Source: DASYHQ01 sp038223165 | Lineage (GTDB): Bacteria > Planctomycetota > Phycisphaerae > Tepidisphaerales > Tepidisphaeraceae | Direction of reading: 5' to 3' | Length of the DNA: 8,422 nt | NCBI GenBank assembly: GCA_038223165.1 | Contig: JBBRHE010000166.1 | Location: 1 to 8,422 of the forward strand | Shown here: piece by piece, positions 6,147 through 8,422 of the stretch | How the letters are laid out: every line of letters starts with the position of its first letter | How positions within the stretch are numbered: the stretch's first letter is position 1 | Position numbers and translations under genes: made by a program | The notes under the pieces: model-generated | What the model saw: only the letters and a program-made list of their open reading frames with translations | What the model was told of the DNA's origin: nothing | Database searches by the model: none

Positions 6147-7577
6147 CTAGCCCTGCAATAGCGATAGCACTTGCTGTGGCATGCTGTTGGCGGTCGACAG
6201 CACGCTCGTGCCGGCCTGCGTCAGGATCTGGGCGCGGGTCAGCGCGCTCGTTTCCTTGGCGAAGTCGGCATCACGAATGCTGCTCTCACTGGCCGTTACG
6301 TTCTCGAGCGCAACGCCAAGGCTGCTCATGTTCGTGTCGAGCGTGTTCTTCTCGAACGCGCCCAACCGACCGCGAAGGACCGAGACTTGCCGGATGGCCT
6401 TCTCGATGATGCGACTGGCCGTCTGCGTGTCGCCACCGACCAGCGTGCTGTTGCCACCGGTGACGACGTCGTTCAAGAAGCCCGTCTCGAAGTCGCCGAG
6501 CTTGCTGGCCGCCACCGACGAGATGCCGATGTTCACCTGCTGGTTGAAGTTGACGGCCTGGCCCAGTTGGAACAGCGCGCCACCACCGGTGATCGCGAAG
6601 CTCTTCTGGCCCGTGCCGAACGACCGGTCGAGCGTGAGCTCGAGGTCGAGCGTCGTCGTGTTGATCTTGAGATTCCGACCGTCACCGACGGTCAGAGCTC
6701 CATTGATCGTCGCAACGGCGTCCTGCCCGACCGTGCGGGCCTTCGAGTTGCCGTTGCTGTCAGCCGTGGCGAACGAACCACTCTGCGCGGTGATCGACAC
6801 GAAGCTCTTGGCACCATATTCGGCGCTGCGGAAGCTGATGCCGCTGGTCGCGTTGGCGCTACTGATGCCGCGGGCGACGACACCGGTCGAGTCACTGATC
6901 TGGTTGACCGCAAACGCAATGGCCGACGCCTTGGTGCCACTGGTGAAGGTTAACACCTGCACGCCTTCACTTCCGGTGATCTCGAGCGTGACGCTGTTGG
7001 TGATCGCGCTCGTCCGGAACTGGAGGTCTGCGGTCTTGGCGCTGGTCAGCACGTCCACCTGGACGGGCATGGTCGCGTTCGAGCCGAAGTTGGCCTGGGC
7101 AATCGACAGCGACTTGATCGCGCTGGTGGCTACGCCGCTGGTCAGGTAATCGAGGCTACCGTTGATCAACTGAAGACCAGCGAAGGTCGTCGTGTTGCTG
7201 ATACGGGTGATGCTCTCGACGGCCGAATCGACCTGCAACTGGTTGGCCGAGATTTCCTCAGGGCTCAGGGCGCCGGTGTTGGCCGCCTGAACGATCATGC
7301 TCTTGATATTGAGCAGAAGGTTGGCGACTTCGGCTAACGCGCCTTCAGTCGTCGAGATGACGTTGCTGGCACGCTGGTTGTTGTCGATCGCCTGGTTGAT
7401 ACCACTGATCTCACTGCGCAGGCCCTCTGACGCGATGAGGCCGGCCGGATCATCGGCACCACGGTTAATCCGCAGGCCGCTGCTAAGGCGGGTCATCGTA
7501 TCGCTGAGGTTTAGTTGCGTTTTAGCCAGCCCACGCTGGGCGGTCATAGCGGCAACGTTTGTATTAATACGGGCCAT
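6147..7577 (-). CDS. fliC: Flagellin
   Basis: Filament subunit exported by the flagellar type III system and polymerised outside the cell. 476 residues, no cysteine. The N-terminal D0/D1 region (about 1-165) begins MARINTNVAAM and carries RLSSGLRINRGADDPAGL (30-47) and TTFAGLQLING (130-140). A variable middle includes a flagellin-IN-like stretch (about 195-260, LEITGSEGVQVLTF and SAIAFAVNQI). After ITGGGALFQLGQ (329-340) the C-terminal D1/D0 helices (about 385-476) end SMPQQVLSLLQG, the classic polymerisation tail. The strong Shine-Dalgarno GGAGG (7584-7588) fixes the start. It lies downstream of csrA on the same strand, 163 bp away, and its leader holds two CsrA-type hairpins, suggesting translational repression by CsrA. 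No FliS, FliW or other flagellar gene is in view. Plus-strand frames across it are shadows. Confidence 0.97.
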   Translation of the reverse strand: MARINTNVAAMTAQRGLAKTQLNLSDTMTRLSSGLRINRGADDPAGLIASEGLRSEISGINQAIDNNQRASNVISTTEGALAEVANLLLNIKSMIVQAANTGALSPEEISANQLQVDSAVESITRISNTTTFAGLQLINGSLDYLTSGVATSAIKSLSIAQANFGSNATMPVQVDVLTSAKTADLQFRTSAITNSVTLEITGSEGVQVLTFTSGTKASAIAFAVNQISDSTGVVARGISSANATSGISFRSAEYGAKSFVSITAQSGSFATADSNGNSKARTVGQDAVATINGALTVGDGRNLKINTTTLDLELTLDRSFGTGQKSFAITGGGALFQLGQAVNFNQQVNIGISSVAASKLGDFETGFLNDVVTGGNSTLVGGDTQTASRIIEKAIRQVSVLRGRLGAFEKNTLDTNMSSLGVALENVTASESSIRDADFAKETSALTRAQILTQAGTSVLSTANSMPQQVLSLLQG

Positions 7578-7579
7578 AT

Positions 7580-7595
7580 CAATCCTCCGTGATTG
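7580..7595 (-). promoter_or_regulatory. Flagellin Shine-Dalgarno inside a CsrA-type hairpin
   Basis: On the flagellin message, CAATC and GATTG form a perfect 5-bp stem closing the six-base loop ACGGAG, which matches the ANGGAN hexaloop bound by CsrA. The GGAGG ribosome site overlaps the loop and its 3' arm, two bases before the ATG region. CsrA binding would block initiation. The sequence and pairing are seen; binding is inferred from the well-established CsrA recognition rule. Confidence 0.7.
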
Positions 7596-7606
7596 TGAAT
7601 GGCTTG

Positions 7607-7624
7607 CCGGGCCCTATTGCCCGG
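7607..7624 (-). other. GC-rich hairpin in the flagellin leader
   Basis: CCGGGC (7607-7612) can pair with GCCCGG (7619-7624) across a six-base loop; GCCCGGGC (7619-7626) is itself a palindrome. It lies between the two GGA hairpins and may bring them closer or act as an mRNA stabiliser. Role inferred only from position. Confidence 0.35.
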
Positions 7625-7630
7625 GCGAAG

Positions 7631-7650
7631 AGGTCCGATCCTTCGGACCT
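7631..7650 (-). promoter_or_regulatory. Upstream CsrA-type hairpin in the flagellin leader
   Basis: A perfect 7-bp stem (AGGTCCG with CGGACCT) closing the six-base loop AAGGAT, which fits ANGGAN and also the ARGGAU core of the CsrA SELEX consensus. The loop GGA is 53 nt from the GGA in the Shine-Dalgarno hairpin, a plausible span for one CsrA dimer to bridge, especially with a hairpin folded between. The structure is seen; CsrA as ligand is inferred and supported by csrA being the adjacent gene. Confidence 0.72.
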
Positions 7651-7656
7651 GGAGAT

Positions 7657-7739
7657 AATGCGGAACTCGGAATTCGGAATTCGGAATGAGGGGAAGAACG
7701 CTCTTCGCTTCCGCATTCCCACTTCGACCTTCCGCATTC
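7657..7739. repeat. Heptamer tandem repeats and inverted copies between csrA and flagellin
   Basis: TCGGAAT occurs three times in perfect tandem (7667-7673, 7674-7680, 7681-7687), preceded by a variant GCGGAAC (7660-7666). TTCCGCATTC occurs twice (7709-7718 and 7730-7739), and its reverse complement core AATGCGGAA is at 7657-7665. The inverted copies could pair into a 9-bp stem on the transcript between csrA and flagellin. The pattern resembles a degenerate dispersed heptamer repeat; whether it recurs in the genome cannot be seen here. Confidence 0.75.
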
Positions 7740-7740
7740 G

Positions 7741-7998
7741 TTACGGTTTCTTCTGGTCTTTGTCTGCAGGCCCTTTCGGACCGATCTTTCCAAGACCCGA
7801 AAGATCCTCGGGTTTCACTTGCGCCGCGGCCCGGTTTTCACGCCGGATTGCGTCGTAGACTTCCTTGCGATGGACGCTGATCTCTTTTGGGGCATTGATC
7901 CCCAGACGCACCTTGTCACCGCGGATGTCAACCACGGTGACCTCGATGTCGTCGCCGATCATGATCGTCTCGTCGCGCTGACGGGACAGCACCAACAT
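7741..7998 (-). CDS. csrA: Carbon storage regulator CsrA (translational regulator)
   Basis: Small dimeric RNA-binding protein that binds GGA motifs in mRNA leaders and usually blocks ribosome access; in flagellated bacteria outside the gamma-proteobacteria it commonly represses flagellin. 85 residues starting MLVLSRQRDETIMIG. Strand beta-1 carries Leu4 and Arg6, and Arg44 (SVHRKEVYDAI) is the key RNA-contact residue; all three are kept. LGINAPKEISVHRKEV is diagnostic. The family is usually 60-75 residues; this copy has a charged tail from about residue 56 (PEDLSGLGKIGPKG and a Lys-rich end), probably disordered. The open frame continues upstream to 8175 but the family start and a strong GGAAGGAG site six bases before the ATG fix 7998. 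That ribosome site is in its own ANGGAN hairpin, predicting autoregulation. Flagellin follows on the same strand. Confidence 0.96.
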   Translation of the reverse strand: MLVLSRQRDETIMIGDDIEVTVVDIRGDKVRLGINAPKEISVHRKEVYDAIRRENRAAAQVKPEDLSGLGKIGPKGPADKDQKKP

Positions 7999-8000
7999 GT

Positions 8001-8014
8001 CTGGCTCCTTCCAG
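8001..8014 (-). promoter_or_regulatory. csrA Shine-Dalgarno inside a CsrA-type hairpin
   Basis: On the csrA message CTGG and CCAG form a 4-bp stem closing the loop AAGGAG, an ANGGAN hexaloop that is also the ribosome-binding site, two bases short of the ATG. This arrangement predicts that CsrA represses its own translation. The stem is short, so it might form only with protein bound. Confidence 0.6.
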
Positions 8015-8053
8015 GTTAAAAGCAGGGATATTCGCCCGCACACAAATGGGGCA

Positions 8054-8097
8054 AAGCCTCGCTTTGGAAGGCTTGGACGCATCGTCGCGCCAAGCCT
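8054..8097 (-). other. Mutually exclusive hairpins in the csrA leader
   Basis: AGGCTTGG (8069-8076) can pair perfectly with CCAAGCCT (8090-8097) across 13 bases, or its AGGCTT part with AAGCCT (8054-8059) across nine bases. The shared middle arm makes the two folds exclusive, as in attenuators or RNA switches. No T-run follows, so this is not an obvious terminator. Significance is uncertain. Confidence 0.35.
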
Positions 8098-8202
8098 GCA
8101 CCGGAAGAACGATCGTGAATCTCGTGTGCCAAAATCGAGTCGAACGTCTGATCGATCGTTCAACACTTCGCACACGCGATCTCAGGTGCCGCGGGCCCAC
8201 TT

Positions 8203-8208
8203 ATTGTA
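8203..8208 (-). promoter_or_regulatory. Candidate -10 box for csrA
   Basis: TACAAT on the minus strand (5/6), in a GGCTACAAT context similar to the CGCTACAAT before mutY. It would start transcription near 8196 and give a csrA leader of about 200 nt. No good -35 is seen, and it would leave the hairpin at 8258-8277 outside the transcript. Confidence 0.3.
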
Positions 8209-8257
8209 GCCAGCGACTTCGTTCTGTTCCGGCACTCGCAAAAGTTCCGTTGGTCCG

Positions 8258-8277
8258 CGGTCGACTCCTTTCGACCG
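8258..8277 (-). promoter_or_regulatory. Strong CsrA-type hairpin upstream of csrA
   Basis: CGGTCGA and TCGACCG form a perfect 7-bp stem closing the six-base loop AAGGAG, again ANGGAN. It mirrors the upstream hairpin of the flagellin leader in stem length and loop. If transcribed on the minus strand it could be a distal CsrA site in the csrA leader or part of a CsrA-titrating RNA. Whether this position is transcribed is not shown by the sequence. Confidence 0.55.
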
Positions 8278-8318
8278 GGACACTCTGCCAATGGGGTTAC
8301 CAAAGACAGGGCTGAGAC

Positions 8319-8341
8319 TTGCAACGCGACTTGCGTCGCAA
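8319..8341. repeat. Imperfect inverted repeat
   Basis: TTGCAACGC (8319-8327) and GCGTCGCAA (8333-8341) pair with one mismatch around a five-base loop. It could be the terminator of a gene beyond the window or an operator; there is no T-run to support termination. Confidence 0.35.
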
Positions 8342-8422
8342 CTGCGCATCTCACGACCAGGCTCATCAGCCCGGCCGCAAACCGACGTATTACGCCGACT
8401 TGGCCAGCGGCGCCTCCTGCGT

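Larger units (their letters stand above)
7999..8422. other. 424-bp stretch upstream of csrA without a convincing gene
   Basis: No reading frame here has recognisable protein content; short minus-strand frames open to the window edge lack motifs and ribosome sites. It holds the csrA ribosome-site hairpin (8001-8014), competing hairpins (8054-8097), a possible -10 box (8203-8208), a strong GGA-loop hairpin (8258-8277) and an imperfect inverted repeat (8319-8341). It may be a long csrA leader or may contain a separate small RNA. Confidence 0.55.

Noticed and set aside
6171..7149. Two long plus-strand frames opposite flagellin (6171-6953 and 6181-7149)
   Set aside because: They are antisense shadows of a GC-biased flagellin gene, with repetitive composition and no motif.
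7578..7760. Sigma-28 or sigma-54 promoter for flagellin
   Set aside because: No TAAA-N15-GCCGATAA-like or GG-N10-GC element was found; the flagellin start site remains unknown and it may be read through from csrA.
8107..8161. 9-bp inverted repeat GAACGATCG / CGATCGTTC separated by 37 bases
   Set aside because: A repeat of this length and spacing is reasonably likely by chance in a 400-bp stretch and has no supporting context.
7999..8175. 59-codon N-terminal extension of csrA
   Set aside because: The CsrA family starts at MLVLSRQ, and the strong ribosome site sits directly before that ATG.
8390..8422. Possible C-terminus of a gene beyond the window (minus strand, ending APLAKSA)
   Set aside because: Only ten codons are visible and any random frame could look like this; nothing identifies a family.
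1..8422. CRISPR array, insertion sequence or rRNA gene
   Set aside because: No repeat-spacer pattern, transposase motif, terminal inverted repeats or rRNA sequence was found on either strand.

Overview
The window looks like chromosomal DNA from a flagellated, GC-moderate bacterium, most likely of the Planctomycetota (perhaps Phycisphaerae-like). This is inferred from the style of several proteins: an RDPGTT motif in thymidylate kinase where most bacteria have REPGGT, an integrase of the type abundant in planctomycete genomes, a large flagellin with an ITGGGALFQLGQ segment, and genes that mostly lack Shine-Dalgarno sequences. No 16S rRNA gene or other definitive marker is present.

Layout. Positions 3-644 (+) hold the 3' part of a tyrosine recombinase whose start lies outside the window. 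Next on the minus strand come an intrinsic terminator, a tRNA-Tyr(GTA) gene with its promoter, and a small Pro/Ala-rich lipoprotein. MutY (+, 1416-2543) and a small two-helix membrane protein of unknown function (+, 2623-2934) follow. The membrane protein gene converges, with one base between the stop codons, on a minus-strand pair, tmk and holB (2936-4654). hemL (+, 4747-6054) diverges from tmk and ends at a strong hairpin facing the flagellin gene (-, 6147-7577). Upstream of flagellin on the same strand lie a 163-bp spacer with heptamer repeats, csrA (-, 7741-7998), and 424 bp without a convincing gene.

Most genes are housekeeping: base-excision repair (MutY), replication clamp loading (HolB), dTTP synthesis (Tmk), tetrapyrrole synthesis (HemL) and tyrosine decoding (tRNA-Tyr). 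The notable part is the csrA-flagellin end. Four minus-strand hairpins each present a six-base loop of the form ANGGAN, the canonical RNA target of CsrA. Two of these loops contain the Shine-Dalgarno sequences of flagellin and csrA. The other two are perfect 7-bp-stem hairpins, one in the flagellin leader and one upstream of csrA. Read together, they predict that CsrA represses translation of flagellin and of itself, a circuit resembling csrA-hag control in Bacillus but laid out here with paired upstream and SD hairpins. No fliW gene is visible in the window.
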